From contig NZ_KI421504.1 in the NCBI RefSeq assembly GCF_000473165.1, forward strand, positions 3,448,094 to 3,512,093: a stretch of DNA of 64,000 bases, written 5' to 3'. The stretch is from Leisingera aquimarina DSM 24565 (lineage in GTDB: Bacteria; Pseudomonadota; Alphaproteobacteria; Rhodobacterales; Rhodobacteraceae). This document shows positions 1 to 9,070 of this stretch, piece by piece (the stretch's first letter is position 1; each line of letters begins with the position of its first letter). The position numbers and the translations under genes were made by a program. The notes under the pieces are model-generated. The model saw only the letters and a program-made list of their open reading frames with translations. It was not told the origin of the DNA and did not search any database.

Positions 1-1296
1 CCCCGCCACCTGCGGAAAGCGGCCCTTTACGTCCTCCACCTGGCTGACGCCGTTTTCCAGCGCTTCGACCAAGGTCCGGCCGTCAATCTCAAAGGTCGAC
101 AGAGTGTTCTGGAACGGCAGGATGGTCAGCACCTCACCCATGGTGACTTCGCCCGCATCCACGCTGGCCCGGATGCCGCCTGAGTTGGCAATGGCGATGG
201 TTACGCCCTGATCCTTCACCCGGTCCAGCATCGCGTCAGCCACCAGATTGCCCATCTGGCATTCCTGCACCCGGCAGACATCGCGGCTGCCTTCGATGGG
301 TTCAGCCGCTTCCGCCACCACCTTGTTGCGGATCTCATCCAGCGGCTGGGCCAGCTCCGCGATCCGGTTCAGGGTGGCCGAATCCTCGCTGACGGCGGCA
401 TCCATGATCAGCGGCTCGCCAATCGCGCTGACCACCTTGCCGGCATCGTCAAATGTCACATTCAGTTCGCCCAGAAACTTGCCATAGGCATAGGCCTGCA
501 CGATCTGCACCCCGTTCACCACGGTCGGGTACGGGCCGGCAGCCTTCTCCGACACATTGGACAGGTAGGTGTTGCTATGGCCGCCAACGATCACGTCAAC
601 GCCGGTGGTTTCCGCCGCCACCCGCTGATCGACGCCATAACCGGAGTGGCTCAGCACCACGATCTTGGTCACGCCTTCCGCGGTCAGTCTGTCCACCTCT
701 GCCTGCACCGCCGCCACAGGATCAGAGAAATGCACGTGTTTGCCGGGGCTCGCCAGTTCGTGCGTGTCCTCCGGCGTGAGACCAATGAGGCCGATCTTTT
801 CGCCGCCGCGCTCGATCACCGTGGACTTCTTCAGCACATCCGCCAAGGCCGGTTCCGCGGAAACATCGGCATTGGACATCAGCACCGGAAAGCCCACCGC
901 ATCCATGAACCCGCGCAGCACTTCCGGTCCGTCGTCAAACTCATGATTGCCCACGGTCATGCCGTCATAGCCCAGCTTGGTCATGAATTCCGCCGCGGCC
1001 TTGCCCTTGTAATAGGTATAGAACAGCGAGCCCTGGAACTGGTCGCCGCCATCCACCAGGATCGCGTTCTCCGCCTGCGCCCGCGCGTCTGCGATGGCCG
1101 TCACCAGCCGCGCGGTGCCGCCGAAACACTTGCCTTCGGCCTGATCCTCACCGTCGCAGGTGCTGTCGTATTTGTTGATCGGCTCAAACCGTGAATGAAA
1201 GTCGTTGGTGTGCAGGATGGTCAGCTTGTACTCTGCCGCCGCCGCGCCGGCAGTCAGGGCCAGGGCTGCAACCGATGTGAGAATGCGTGCAATCAT
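1..1296 (-). CDS. bifunctional metallophosphatase/5'-nucleotidase (UshA family), C-terminus off the window
   Basis: Secreted nucleotidase of the UshA/CpdB family, expected to dephosphorylate extracellular or periplasmic nucleotides. The first about 21 residues are a signal peptide (charged MIAR, hydrophobic core, AAAA before EYK). The metallophosphatase domain follows with HTNDFH (D32, H34), GGDQFQG, GNHEFD and GGHSN metal/phosphate motifs. The 5'-nucleotidase C-terminal domain has begun (IANSGGIRA, LPFQNTL) when the left edge cuts it after 432 codons; the whole protein would be about 520-550 residues. The ATG at 1296 is preceded by a GGAG-like ribosome site. It is divergent from the DUF952-pyrD operon. 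Family assignment is firm; the exact substrate is not visible. Confidence 0.93.
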   Translation of the reverse strand, partial: MIARILTSVAALALTAGAAAAEYKLTILHTNDFHSRFEPINKYDSTCDGEDQAEGKCFGGTARLVTAIADARAQAENAILVDGGDQFQGSLFYTYYKGKAAAEFMTKLGYDGMTVGNHEFDDGPEVLRGFMDAVGFPVLMSNADVSAEPALADVLKKSTVIERGGEKIGLIGLTPEDTHELASPGKHVHFSDPVAAVQAEVDRLTAEGVTKIVVLSHSGYGVDQRVAAETTGVDVIVGGHSNTYLSNVSEKAAGPYPTVVNGVQIVQAYAYGKFLGELNVTFDDAGKVVSAIGEPLIMDAAVSEDSATLNRIAELAQPLDEIRNKVVAEAAEPIEGSRDVCRVQECQMGNLVADAMLDRVKDQGVTIAIANSGGIRASVDAGEVTMGEVLTILPFQNTLSTFEIDGRTLVEALENGVSQVEDVKGRFPQVAG

Positions 1297-1458
1297 GAGG
1301 AGCGCTCCCGTTGTTCTGTTTTAAGGGGAGCCTGCGCCCAAGGGCCGCGCCGGTCAAAGGGGAAAAGCCGCGCCGTGGCCTCCCCTTGCGTCAGCCCTGC
1401 CCGGCCACTGCGGCCAATCCCCCTTGATTCACCTGCAAACACAGGGCATCAGGCGCTC

Positions 1459-1797
1459 ATGCTGATTTACAAGATTTTCCGGGCGGACGAATGGGCCGCA
1501 TTGCAGGCGGCGGGCGAAACACAAGGCGCGCCGATTGATGTGGCGGATGGTTACGTTCATTTCTCCACCGCAACCCAGGCGGCTGAAACTGCCGCCAAGC
1601 ATTTCGCCGGGGCCGAGGGGCTGACCCTCCTGGCCTGCGACGCGGATGCGATGGGCGATGACCTGAAGTGGGAAGTTTCCCGCGGCGGCGCCAAGTTCCC
1701 GCATCTGTTCCGCAACATCCGCATGCCGGATGTGGTCTGGGCCAAACCGCTGCCGCTGGTCGAAGGCGCGCATCAGTTCCCGGAGGAAATGGCATGA
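1459..1797 (+). CDS. DUF952 domain-containing protein
   Basis: Small 112-residue protein of the DUF952 family, function unknown. The start MLIYKIF and the middle YVHFSTA are typical of the family, which spans almost the whole protein. I chose the ATG at 1459 because the open frame upstream (from 1195) runs through the divergent promoter region and lacks family character. Its stop overlaps the pyrD start (ATGA), so it is very likely translated with pyrD and arsC. The link to pyrimidine synthesis is only positional. Confidence 0.85.
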   Translation: MLIYKIFRADEWAALQAAGETQGAPIDVADGYVHFSTATQAAETAAKHFAGAEGLTLLACDADAMGDDLKWEVSRGGAKFPHLFRNIRMPDVVWAKPLPLVEGAHQFPEEMA

Positions 1798-2852
1798 AAC
1801 TAACCGAGAAGCTGGCTCTGGCAGCAATGCACAAGGTTGACCCGGAAGCTGCCCACGGTCTGTCCATCAAGGCGCTGACCATGGGACTGGCCCCGGCGCC
1901 CGGCCCGGTGACAACGGCAAGACTCAAGACAACTCTGGCGGGAATCGATCTGCCGAACCCCGTTGGCCTCGCCGCCGGCTATGACAAGAACGCCGAGGCG
2001 CTGGCGCCGCTTGCGAAATCCGGTTTCGGTTTCCTTGAGGCTGGCGCCGCTACACCGCGCGCCCAGCCCGGCAACCCGAAACCGCGCCTGTTCCGCCTGA
2101 CTGAGGACAGGGCGGCGATCAATCGCTTCGGTTTCAACAACCAAGGCATGGAGGCAATCGGCGCGCGGCTGGCGCAGCGCCCGCGTGATACCGTCATCGG
2201 ATTGAACCTGGGCGCCAACAAGGACAGCGAAGACCGCGCTGCGGATTTCGCCAAGGTGCTGGCCCATTGCGGCGCGCATCTGGACTTTGCCACCGTCAAT
2301 GTGTCGTCTCCCAACACCGAAAAGCTGCGCGACCTGCAGGGCAAGGCGGCGCTGTCGGCGCTGCTGGCTGGGGTTCTTGAGACCCGCGAGGGCCTCAGCC
2401 GCCGGGTGCCTGTGTTTCTGAAGATCGCGCCGGATCTGGACCGCGAAGGGATCGAGGACATCGCCGCCGTCGCCGTGGACAGCGGCATTGATGCGGTGAT
2501 CGCCACCAACACCACTCTGTCGCGCGAGGGCTTGCAAAGCGCGCATAAGGGCGAGGCCGGCGGTCTGTCCGGCGCACCTTTGTTCGAGAAATCCACCCGC
2601 GTTCTGGCGCAGCTGTCGGAACTGCTGGACGGCAAGGTGCCGCTGGTTGGCGTTGGCGGCATAAGCACCGCCGAGCAGGCCTATGCCAAGATTTGCGCCG
2701 GGGCCTGCGCCGTGCAGTTCTATACGGCAATGGTCTATGGCGGGCTGTCGCTGGCCGGGGATATTGCCCGCGGGTTGGACGCGCTTCTGGCGCGGGACGG
2801 GTTCGAGAATGTCGCGCAAGCGGTTGGAACCAAACGGAAGGACTGGCTGTGA
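1794..2852 (+). CDS. pyrD: dihydroorotate dehydrogenase (quinone), class 2
   Basis: Oxidises dihydroorotate to orotate with FMN and passes electrons to quinone at the inner membrane, step four of pyrimidine synthesis. The 352-residue length and amphipathic N-terminus ([18 protein letters not shown]) fit the membrane-bound class 2 enzyme. Visible motifs are [35 protein letters not shown] (containing the class 2 catalytic serine) and the FMN phosphate-binding VGVGGIS near the C-terminus. The start at 1794 overlaps the stop of the DUF952 gene; its own stop overlaps the GTG start of arsC (GTGA). Confidence 0.97.
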   Translation: MKLTEKLALAAMHKVDPEAAHGLSIKALTMGLAPAPGPVTTARLKTTLAGIDLPNPVGLAAGYDKNAEALAPLAKSGFGFLEAGAATPRAQPGNPKPRLFRLTEDRAAINRFGFNNQGMEAIGARLAQRPRDTVIGLNLGANKDSEDRAADFAKVLAHCGAHLDFATVNVSSPNTEKLRDLQGKAALSALLAGVLETREGLSRRVPVFLKIAPDLDREGIEDIAAVAVDSGIDAVIATNTTLSREGLQSAHKGEAGGLSGAPLFEKSTRVLAQLSELLDGKVPLVGVGGISTAEQAYAKICAGACAVQFYTAMVYGGLSLAGDIARGLDALLARDGFENVAQAVGTKRKDWL

Positions 2853-3190
2853 TCACTTATTGGCATTATCCGAAATGTTCGAAATCCCGCGCCGGACTGG
2901 CGTTGATCGAAGAACGCGGTGCGGAGGTCCGGACACGGGTCTATCTGGAAGATGCTCCCTCGGTGGAGGAGTTGAAATCCGTGCAGGCGGCACTTGGTGT
3001 TGCTGCTATTGGCCTGATGCGGACCGGCGAGAAAGTCTTCAAGGAGCTGGGCCTGACGAAGGACAGCCCGGAGCAAGATCTGCTGGCGGCGATGGCGGCG
3101 CATCCGATCCTGATCGAGCGTCCGATTGCCATCAAAGGCAACAAAGCTGTGATTGGCCGGCCGACCGAGGCAATTGCAGCACTGCTTTAG
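2849..3190 (+). CDS. ArsC family reductase-like protein
   Basis: Thioredoxin-fold protein of 113 residues in the ArsC/YffB/Spx family. Cys10 lies in PKCSKS, the CX2S redox motif, and [15 protein letters not shown] matches the C-terminal arsenate-reductase signature. The best start is GTG at 2849, overlapping the pyrD stop; the longer open frame reads through pyrD out of frame. No arsenic transporter or ArsR lies nearby, so true arsenate reduction is doubtful; YffB-like glutathione-dependent thiol chemistry is equally likely. Third gene of a coupled operon. Confidence 0.88.
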   Translation: MITYWHYPKCSKSRAGLALIEERGAEVRTRVYLEDAPSVEELKSVQAALGVAAIGLMRTGEKVFKELGLTKDSPEQDLLAAMAAHPILIERPIAIKGNKAVIGRPTEAIAALL

Positions 3191-3198
3191 CAACCGGC

Positions 3199-3270
3199 GA
3201 CGTTTTCCGGCCCGGAAAACGTCTCGGAAATCACGTGATTTCCGGGCCGGAATTCTCGCAGAATTCCGGC
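3199..3270. repeat. three stacked perfect inverted repeats between convergent genes
   Basis: Three adjacent palindromes fill the gap between arsC and the MATE gene. First, 12-base arms around one base at 3199-3223 (GACGTTTTCCGG arm). Second, an uninterrupted 20-base palindrome at 3225-3244 centred on CACGTG. Third, 10-base arms with a 5-base loop at 3246-3270 (GCCGGAATTC arm). Any of them could serve as a bidirectional terminator, though there is no clear T-run; three in series is unusual for a gap of 84 bases. Confidence 0.8.
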
Positions 3271-3274
3271 TTGC

Positions 3275-4594
3275 TCACACTCCGACCTGCGCCTCCAGAC
3301 GCGGATAGCGCAGGCCCAGCGTGACGCCGCGGGCGATGTTCAAAACGATCAGCGACGCCCAAAGGCCGTGATTGCCAAAAGCCGGCACCAGCAGCAGCAG
3401 CGCCATCACATAGATGGCCACCGATTGCAGCATCGCCCACCGCATGTCGCGGGTCCAGGTGGCGCCGATATAGATGCCGTCGAACATGTAGCTGGCAACA
3501 CTGAGGACCGGCAGCACCGCGGCCCACACCAGGAATACCCGCCCCGCCGCGCGCACCTCGGGCGAGGTTGACATCAAGTCGATCAGCCATGGGCCGCCCG
3601 CAGCAAAAGCGATGCCAAGCAAAACCGCACCGCCCACGCCCCATTGCGAGGTGATCACTGAAGCCCGCCTTACGCGTTCACGCGCCTTTGCGCCAACCGC
3701 TCCGCCCACCAATGCCTCAGCCGAGAAGGCAAAACCGTCCAGCGCAAAGGCTGTGATCTCGACAAATTGCAGCAGGATCTGATTGGCGGCGAGGTTCACG
3801 TCGCCGATGCCCGATCCGATGAACAGAAAGGTGGTGAAGGACCCGGTGAGCAGCACCGAACGCACCATGATATCACCATTGACCTGCATCATCCGCTTGA
3901 GCCGTGCCGGATCAAACACCCGTGCCCAGTCGCGCCACTGATCTCCGGCAAAGGCATCACGGCACAGGTACAGCCCCAGCGCCAGCCCGGTCCATTCGGC
4001 AATCAGCGTGGCGATGGCGACGCCCTCTACCCCCCAGCCGAGGCCGAGCACAAACCACAGGTCCAGGGCAATGTTGAGGCCATTCATCCAGACCTGCAGC
4101 AGGAACACGCCGCGAGTGCGCTCTACCGCGATCAGCCAGCCGGTGACCGCATAAAGCGCGATCGTGGCCGGTGCGCCCCAAATCCGGATCTGCAGGTAAT
4201 CGCGGGCCAGGCTTTCGACCTCAGCACTGGCAGGCGCCAGTGCAAACGCGCCCCAGAACACGGCAGCTTGCGCGATGATGAAGATAGCACCGGCAGCAAA
4301 GGCCAAGAGCAGGCCGCGCATCAAAAGTGCGCCGGTCTCACCCCAGTCCCCTGCCCCGCGCGCCTGCGCGGCAAGACCGGTTGTGCCCATCCGCAAAAAA
4401 CCAAAAATCCAGTAGATCGTCGCCAGGACCACCGCGCCGATGCCGACGGCGCCGATGGGCGCGGCCTCGCCCATCTGGCCAACCACACCGGTGTCCACGG
4501 CACCCAAGATCGGCACGGTGGCATTCGACAGCACAATCGGCAATGCAATCGTGAGCACCCGTTTGTGGGTGATTTCGGTGTCCGCGCTGGTCAT
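3275..4594 (-). CDS. MATE family efflux transporter (DinF-like)
   Basis: Inner-membrane multidrug/toxin exporter of 439 residues, expected 12 transmembrane helices in two six-helix halves and driven by a cation gradient. The opening RVLTIALPIVLSNATVPILGAVDTGVVG is the classic MATE first helix with conserved Pro and Asp; many hydrophobic segments follow to the end. It is the last gene of a three-gene operon behind two thioesterases, with six bases separating it from the upstream stop. The substrate is unknown. Confidence 0.93.
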   Translation of the reverse strand: MTSADTEITHKRVLTIALPIVLSNATVPILGAVDTGVVGQMGEAAPIGAVGIGAVVLATIYWIFGFLRMGTTGLAAQARGAGDWGETGALLMRGLLLAFAAGAIFIIAQAAVFWGAFALAPASAEVESLARDYLQIRIWGAPATIALYAVTGWLIAVERTRGVFLLQVWMNGLNIALDLWFVLGLGWGVEGVAIATLIAEWTGLALGLYLCRDAFAGDQWRDWARVFDPARLKRMMQVNGDIMVRSVLLTGSFTTFLFIGSGIGDVNLAANQILLQFVEITAFALDGFAFSAEALVGGAVGAKARERVRRASVITSQWGVGGAVLLGIAFAAGGPWLIDLMSTSPEVRAAGRVFLVWAAVLPVLSVASYMFDGIYIGATWTRDMRWAMLQSVAIYVMALLLLVPAFGNHGLWASLIVLNIARGVTLGLRYPRLEAQVGV

Positions 4595-4600
4595 GGCCGT

Positions 4601-5119
4601 CTAGCCTTCGCCGTTCTGGTCCTGCGGCATCAGGAAGTGGCCGGTGGCCTGGGCGAACAGCTTGTCCTTGTGGTCCTGCCATGCCTCCACATGCACCGAG
4701 GCATAGCGGCGCCCTGAACGGTTCACGCGGGCGCGCGCATAGGCATCGCGCGGCAGGCCAGAGCGCAGGTAATCGACGGTGAAATCAATGGTCTTGGGCT
4801 GGCGCGGCAGGTGTCCTTTGGCCATCTCAGCCGGGTCCAGGTCACCGGATTCGATGCGCTGCCAAAGATGCGACCAGTTCAGCGTGATCATCGCGGTGAT
4901 TTCCAGGAAGGCCGCTGTCACCCCGCCGTGGATGGCGGGCAGGAACGGGTTGCCGATCAGCTTGTCGTCGAAATTCAGCTGCGCCGTCAGCTCATCGCCG
5001 CGGCGCTCAAAGGTGACGTTCAGGAAGCGGATGTAGGGCACCGAATCCACCAGCGCCGACAGGGCTGCATCGCGGCGCTTCTTGACCACCTGGATCGGTT
5101 CAGGGCGGGGACGGTTCAA
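4601..5119 (-). CDS. PaaI family thioesterase (hot-dog fold), TTG start
   Basis: Hot-dog fold acyl-CoA thioesterase of 172 residues. The conserved [12 protein letters not shown] (HGG motif at about residue 64) heads the central helix, and [19 protein letters not shown] gives the last beta strands. The only sensible start is TTG at 5119, overlapping the TGA of the preceding thioesterase (TTGA), which implies translational coupling; the next in-frame Met lies after the catalytic helix begins. Middle gene of a thioesterase-thioesterase-MATE operon. The substrate is not predictable. Confidence 0.88.
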   Translation of the reverse strand: MNRPRPEPIQVVKKRRDAALSALVDSVPYIRFLNVTFERRGDELTAQLNFDDKLIGNPFLPAIHGGVTAAFLEITAMITLNWSHLWQRIESGDLDPAEMAKGHLPRQPKTIDFTVDYLRSGLPRDAYARARVNRSGRRYASVHVEAWQDHKDKLFAQATGHFLMPQDQNGEG

Positions 5120-5538
5120 AACTTTTTCTCCACGGTAAAGGCGCCTGCGGCGGTGGCGACGGGGCGGTCTGTATCCTCGTCCATCGCAACCGCGCGGACG
5201 AAGGCAACGCTGCGGGTTATCTGATGGCAGGTGGCGCGGGTGGTGATCGCCTGCCCCGGGGTCGCCGGGCGCATGTAGTCGATACGCAAATCAATGGTGG
5301 CCGTGCCGCCGGGGGCGGACGGGTGGCTCATCACCGCGGCACCGCAGCAAGTATCCATCAGCGCCGAGACCGCGCCGCCGTGAATGACGCCGGTGGCCGG
5401 GTCGCCGATCAGCTTTTCGTCATAGGCCATGCGGATCTCGGCAGTGCCGTCGCCGATCTCTGTCAGCTTCATTCCCAATTGCTTGGCATGGGGGATCGCT
5501 TCGATGAACTGGCGCGCGAGGTCGGTCTTGTCGGCCAT
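5116..5538 (-). CDS. PaaI family thioesterase (hot-dog fold)
   Basis: Second hot-dog thioesterase, 140 residues, with [19 protein letters not shown] as catalytic motif and [11 protein letters not shown] as the typical following strand. I chose ATG at 5538 ([11 protein letters not shown]) because the longer frame upstream has no family similarity and runs into the regulator promoter; GGGAGTG precedes the ATG on the minus strand only weakly. First gene of its operon and divergent from a MerR regulator at 5663, which may control it. Confidence 0.9.
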   Translation of the reverse strand: MADKTDLARQFIEAIPHAKQLGMKLTEIGDGTAEIRMAYDEKLIGDPATGVIHGGAVSALMDTCCGAAVMSHPSAPGGTATIDLRIDYMRPATPGQAITTRATCHQITRSVAFVRAVAMDEDTDRPVATAAGAFTVEKKF

Positions 5539-5613
5539 GGGAGTGTCCCTTTGGATTGTCTGTCTCATCTTTGGCCCTGCCCCGGTGAAAGCGCAAGAGT
5601 GCCGCCGCGGAGG

Positions 5614-5642
5614 TTGCACTGTTCGCTGCAAGTGCATAGGTT
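5614..5642 (+). promoter_or_regulatory. candidate MerR-type promoter/operator dyad
   Basis: Between the divergent thioesterase and MerR genes, TGCACT (5615-5620) and AGTGCA (5631-5636) form an inverted repeat with 10 bases between arms. A TTGCAC -35-like element overlaps the left arm and a weak TAGGTT -10-like element follows at 5637. Position and dyad symmetry fit autoregulation by the MerR protein; no experimental support is available. Confidence 0.4.
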
Positions 5643-5662
5643 CCCGGCAAGGGAGAAGACGG

Positions 5663-6031
5663 ATGGCCGACAACAGATTGTCATTCAAGGAAATGTGCGC
5701 CGAGTTCGAGGTTACGCCACGGACACTGCGTTACTATGAATACATCGAATTGCTGCAGCCGGACCGCGAAGGCCGGTCGCGTTTCTATGGCGCGCGGGAG
5801 CGGGCGCGGATGAAGCTGATCCTGCGCGGGCGCAAGTTCGGCTTTCAGCTGGAAGAGATCCGCCAGTGGCTCATGATCTATGAAAAAGAGAGCAATGACG
5901 CTCAGAACCATGCGTTCATGGACATGGCCGACCGCCAGCTGGTCGAGCTGGAAAAGCAGCGCGAGCAGATCAATGAGGCCATTGAAGAGCTGAGTGAGCT
6001 GCGCGAAAGCACCCGGGCGCTGCTGAAGTAA
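5663..6031 (+). CDS. MerR family transcriptional regulator
   Basis: Cytoplasmic DNA-binding regulator of 122 residues. The winged helix contains [12 protein letters not shown] (residues about 15-26), then the family's [22 protein letters not shown] segment, and a long C-terminal coiled coil ([16 protein letters not shown]). No cysteine pair is present, so it is not a metal sensor; it resembles the LiuR/acyl-CoA-type MerR proteins. It is closely similar along its length to the regulator at 6493, so the two are tandem paralogues. Divergent from the thioesterase operon. Confidence 0.9.
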   Translation: MADNRLSFKEMCAEFEVTPRTLRYYEYIELLQPDREGRSRFYGARERARMKLILRGRKFGFQLEEIRQWLMIYEKESNDAQNHAFMDMADRQLVELEKQREQINEAIEELSELRESTRALLK

Positions 6032-6492
6032 CCTCCTTCAACGCGTGACGTAGACCAATCCCGTTTCATTCAGCCGGGCAGGCACCTGCCCGCGGGGTGG
6101 CGCCGTCACGGTGTGCCTGCCACATTGCCTCAGCCAAATCCCAGCCAAGCCGCGCTGCATTTTCAAATGTGCAAATAGGTTGCGACAGCACCGGCCCCTT
6201 TGGGCGGCCTCTCATGAATTGTCTTTGAATGCATTGCCGGCAGGCTCCTGCCCGGCAGCCTTGCCTTGTTTCAGGGCTGTTGGATTCGCCTGCAAACGCT
6301 CGTCAGATGCTGCAGAACCTTGCTCCGGCGCCTCTCCCAAAATCATAACGCTGCGTCACTTTATGTTCGTTTTACGAACCTTTCATCCTCCCGAAAGTGA
6401 CGCAACGTACAACTTACGTAAACGTAAAGTCAGTCTTGATCGAAAAACCGGATGCGCCCAGCTTGGTCCTGCACCAAGCCGTAAGAGTGACG
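6032..6492. other. intergenic region, 461 bases, regulatory
   Basis: No convincing protein gene; short open frames here have no domain character. The region is less GC-rich than its flanks near 6330-6430 and carries the TTACGT-AA-ACGTAA dyad. It is best read as the promoter region of the second MerR gene and the beta-oxidation block. Confidence 0.6.
6414..6427 (+). promoter_or_regulatory. putative MerR/LiuR-like operator (TTACGT-AA-ACGTAA)
   Basis: Perfect inverted repeat with six-base arms and a two-base spacer, flanked by ACT and AGT. It lies about 66 bases before the MerR start. ACGTAA/TTACGT half-sites resemble published LiuR/PsrA-type acyl-CoA catabolism operators, fitting the downstream genes. 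Assignment to this MerR protein is inference. Confidence 0.55.
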
Positions 6493-6897
6493 ATGATGAC
6501 CGAAACAACCATGACCATCCGCGAGATGTGCGAGGCTTATGACGTAACCCCCCGCACGCTCCGGTTCTACGAAGCCAAGGAACTGCTGTTTCCGATCCGC
6601 GACGGCCAGAAGCGGCTGTTCACCAAACGCGACCGCGCCCGGCTGAAGCTGATCCTGCGCGGCAAGCGGTTCGGGTTCAGCCTGGAGGAAATCCGCCAGC
6701 TGCTGGATCTGTACCATGTCGGCGACCAGCAGGTGACACAGCTGACCAAGACCTATGAGGTCGGCCGCGAGCGGCTTGCCGATATGGAACGCCAGCGCGA
6801 AGAGCTGACCGAGGCGATCGAGGACCTGAAAGACCAGCTGGCCTGGGGCGAAAAGATGATCGCCTCGATGAAGGCCAAGCAGGAGGCCGCCCAATAG
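6493..6897 (+). CDS. MerR family transcriptional regulator, second paralogue
   Basis: Regulator of about 134 residues with [17 protein letters not shown] as recognition helix and wing, [27 protein letters not shown] as connector and a long C-terminal coiled coil. No metal-binding Cys. ATG at 6493, 6496 or 6511 are all possible; 6493 is used. The gene directly precedes the beta-oxidation block, with 73 bases to the acyl-CoA dehydrogenase, so it probably regulates that block in response to an acyl-CoA. Confidence 0.9.
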   Translation: MMTETTMTIREMCEAYDVTPRTLRFYEAKELLFPIRDGQKRLFTKRDRARLKLILRGKRFGFSLEEIRQLLDLYHVGDQQVTQLTKTYEVGRERLADMERQREELTEAIEDLKDQLAWGEKMIASMKAKQEAAQ

Positions 6898-6970
6898 GCA
6901 GCCGCCCCGCCCTTTCCGCCGGCTTGCCCGGCATCGACCACGAGCAACAAGACCCCTGAAGAGGACCGCA

Positions 6971-8752
6971 ATGCCTTCGTATACAGCCCCCGCCAAAGAC
7001 GCCCAGTTTATCCTGCATGACGTGCTGAAAGTATCGGACAGCAGTATTCCCGGATACAGCGAACTGGAACCGGAGTTCACCGGCGCGGTGCTGGAGGAAG
7101 CCGGCAAGATTGCCAGCGCGGTGCTGCACCCGCTGAACGTCGTGGGCGATACCAAAGGCTGCCGGCTGGAAAACGGCGTGGTCTATACCCCAAAGGGGTT
7201 CAAGGAGGCCTTTGAGCAGGTCAAGGACGGCGGCTGGACCGGGCTGGACATGCCCGAAGAATTCGGCGGCCAAAACATGCCGTATGTGATGGGCACCGCA
7301 GTGGGTGAGTTTTTCTCCTCTGCAAACCAGGCGTTCACCATGTATCAGGGGCTGACCCACGGCGCCGCCTCGGCCATTCTGGTGCATGGCACCGATGAAC
7401 AGAAGGCCACCTATCTGCCCAATATGGTCAGCTGCCAGTGGACCGGCACCATGAACCTGACCGAGCCCCATTGCGGCACCGATCTGGGCTTGATGCGCAG
7501 CAAGGCGGAACCGCAGGGCGACGGCAGCTATAAGATCTCGGGGCAGAAGATCTTTATCTCCTCCGGCGACCATGACATGGCGGAAAACGTGATCCATCTG
7601 GTTCTGGCCAAGATCCCCGGCGGTCCCGAAGGCATCAAAGGTGTGAGCCTGTTCATCGTTCCTAAGTTCATCGTCAAAGAAGATGGCACACCGGGCGAAC
7701 GCAACGGTGTCTCGGTCGGCAAGATCGAAGAGAAGATGGGCATTCACGGCAATTCGACCTGCGTGATGGATTATGACGGTGCCACCGGCTGGCTGCTGGG
7801 TGAAGAGCACAAGGGCATGCGTGCCATGTTCACCATGATGAACGAGGCGCGTCTGGGTGTCGGCATGCAGGGCCTGGCGCAGGCCGAGGCCGCCTATCAG
7901 AACGCGGTGGAATACGCCAAGGACCGGTTGCAGGGCCGCGATGTGACCGGCGCCAAGAACCCGGACGGCCCCGCCGATCCGCTGATCGTGCATCCTGATA
8001 TCCGCCGTTCTTTGATGGATCAGAAAAGCTTTTCCGAGGGTGCGCGTGCGTTCCTGTTGTGGGGCGCCACGCTGATCGACCAGGCGCACCGGGCGGGCGA
8101 CAAAGACGCCGACGGGCTGATCTCCTTGATGACGCCGGTGATCAAGGGGTTCCTGACCGATCAGGGTTACGACATGACCGTGCAGGCGCAGCAGGTCTAT
8201 GGCGGCCATGGCTACATCGAAGAAACGGGCATGTCGCAATACACCCGCGACGCCCGCATCGCGATGATCTATGAGGGTGCCAACGGCGTGCAGGCGCTGG
8301 ATCTGGTGGGCCGCAAGCTGGGTCAGCACGGTGGAAAATACGTTCTCGCCTTTTTCGATCTGGTGAAAACCTTCTGCCAGGAAAACAAAGATGTTTCAGA
8401 GACTTTCGGCAAAGGCTTCGTCGATCCGCTGAAGGCGGCCTCGAAAGATCTGCAAGCGGCCGGCATGTTCTTCATGCAAAACGGCATGAAGGATCCCAAC
8501 CACGCGCTGGCGGGCTCTTACGACTTCATGCATCTGTTCGGGCAGGTCTGCCTGGGGCTGATGTGGGCAAAGATGGGCAAGGCGGCGCAAGAAGCGCTTG
8601 ACGCCGGGTCCCCTGACGCGGCGTTCTATGAGACGAAACTCGCAACCGGCCGGTACTATATGGCACGGCGGCTGCCCGCGACCAAACTGCACCTGGCCCG
8701 CATCGAAAGCGGTGCGGCGACGGTGATGGCGCTGGACGCGGACGCCTTCTGA
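6971..8752 (+). CDS. acyl-CoA dehydrogenase, long type with C-terminal extension
   Basis: FAD enzyme introducing the trans-2 double bond into acyl-CoA, first step of beta-oxidation. The 593-residue length fits the AcdA/FadE-like subgroup with an extra C-terminal domain of about 130 residues. Visible are [15 protein letters not shown] (FAD/substrate loop), [19 protein letters not shown], and [18 protein letters not shown] in which Glu435 is the expected catalytic base. GAAGAGGACCGCAATG supplies the ribosome site. First structural gene after the MerR regulator; the chain-length preference cannot be read from sequence. Confidence 0.95.
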   Translation: MPSYTAPAKDAQFILHDVLKVSDSSIPGYSELEPEFTGAVLEEAGKIASAVLHPLNVVGDTKGCRLENGVVYTPKGFKEAFEQVKDGGWTGLDMPEEFGGQNMPYVMGTAVGEFFSSANQAFTMYQGLTHGAASAILVHGTDEQKATYLPNMVSCQWTGTMNLTEPHCGTDLGLMRSKAEPQGDGSYKISGQKIFISSGDHDMAENVIHLVLAKIPGGPEGIKGVSLFIVPKFIVKEDGTPGERNGVSVGKIEEKMGIHGNSTCVMDYDGATGWLLGEEHKGMRAMFTMMNEARLGVGMQGLAQAEAAYQNAVEYAKDRLQGRDVTGAKNPDGPADPLIVHPDIRRSLMDQKSFSEGARAFLLWGATLIDQAHRAGDKDADGLISLMTPVIKGFLTDQGYDMTVQAQQVYGGHGYIEETGMSQYTRDARIAMIYEGANGVQALDLVGRKLGQHGGKYVLAFFDLVKTFCQENKDVSETFGKGFVDPLKAASKDLQAAGMFFMQNGMKDPNHALAGSYDFMHLFGQVCLGLMWAKMGKAAQEALDAGSPDAAFYETKLATGRYYMARRLPATKLHLARIESGAATVMALDADAF

Positions 8753-8760
8753 TGCCTTTC

Positions 8761-8787
8761 CGGGTGTTCCCCTGACGGGAACGCCCG
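8761..8787 (+). repeat. intercistronic hairpin
   Basis: CGGGTGTTCCC at 8761-8771 pairs with GGGAACGCCCG at 8777-8787 (one G-U pair) around a short loop. It lies between the first acyl-CoA dehydrogenase and the small ORF and has no T-run, so it looks like an mRNA-stabilising or processing hairpin inside the operon and not a terminator. Confidence 0.5.
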
Positions 8788-8826
8788 GCCCAGCCCCGGC
8801 CGGTGCTTTGACATGCAAAGGACCAC

Positions 8827-9042
8827 ATGATGCCAAAACGTTTCCGCCTGACCCGCCGCTTCCCGGTTGCGATGACCGAGGACGGCTACCGCAAGCTCAG
8901 GAAGTTTGCCCAGGAGGCGGGGCTGGATGAAGGCGAAGCACTGTCCTTCCTGTTCGAAAATTTCGACAGTGTGACGGACTTTGAAAACCTGAGCCACCGG
9001 CTGCGGCTGTTCAACGCCGAGCTGGAGGCGCGCAAAAGATAA
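8827..9042 (+). CDS. small hypothetical protein in beta-oxidation operon
   Basis: 71 residues, basic N-terminus ([28 protein letters not shown]) and acidic/amphipathic remainder ending [13 protein letters not shown]. No signal peptide or membrane segment. I do not recognise the family; a short helical protein resembling ribbon-helix-helix or antitoxin-like small DNA-binding proteins is one possibility, but no partner toxin is present. It sits 28 bases before the second acyl-CoA dehydrogenase on the same strand. Start 8827 or 8830. Confidence 0.65.
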   Translation: MMPKRFRLTRRFPVAMTEDGYRKLRKFAQEAGLDEGEALSFLFENFDSVTDFENLSHRLRLFNAELEARKR

Positions 9043-9070
9043 GGCCCGAAAGGCGGCCAAAGGGAGAAAG

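Noticed and set aside
2849-3190. Arsenate resistance operon
   Set aside because: Only an ArsC-fold protein is present, coupled to pyrD; there is no ArsB/Acr3 or ArsR, so the label arsenate reductase is not used with confidence.
3767-4717. A 316-residue plus-strand frame across the MATE exporter
   Set aside because: Overlaps a clear transporter and shows a His/Gln/Gly-rich shadow composition.
6111-6542. A 143-residue frame upstream of the second MerR gene
   Set aside because: Cys/Pro-rich low-quality composition, overlaps the operator dyad and the MerR start.
6677-8329. A 550-residue open frame on the minus strand opposite the acyl-CoA dehydrogenase
   Set aside because: It is the GC-biased antisense shadow of a clear enzyme gene; no domain, no ribosome site.
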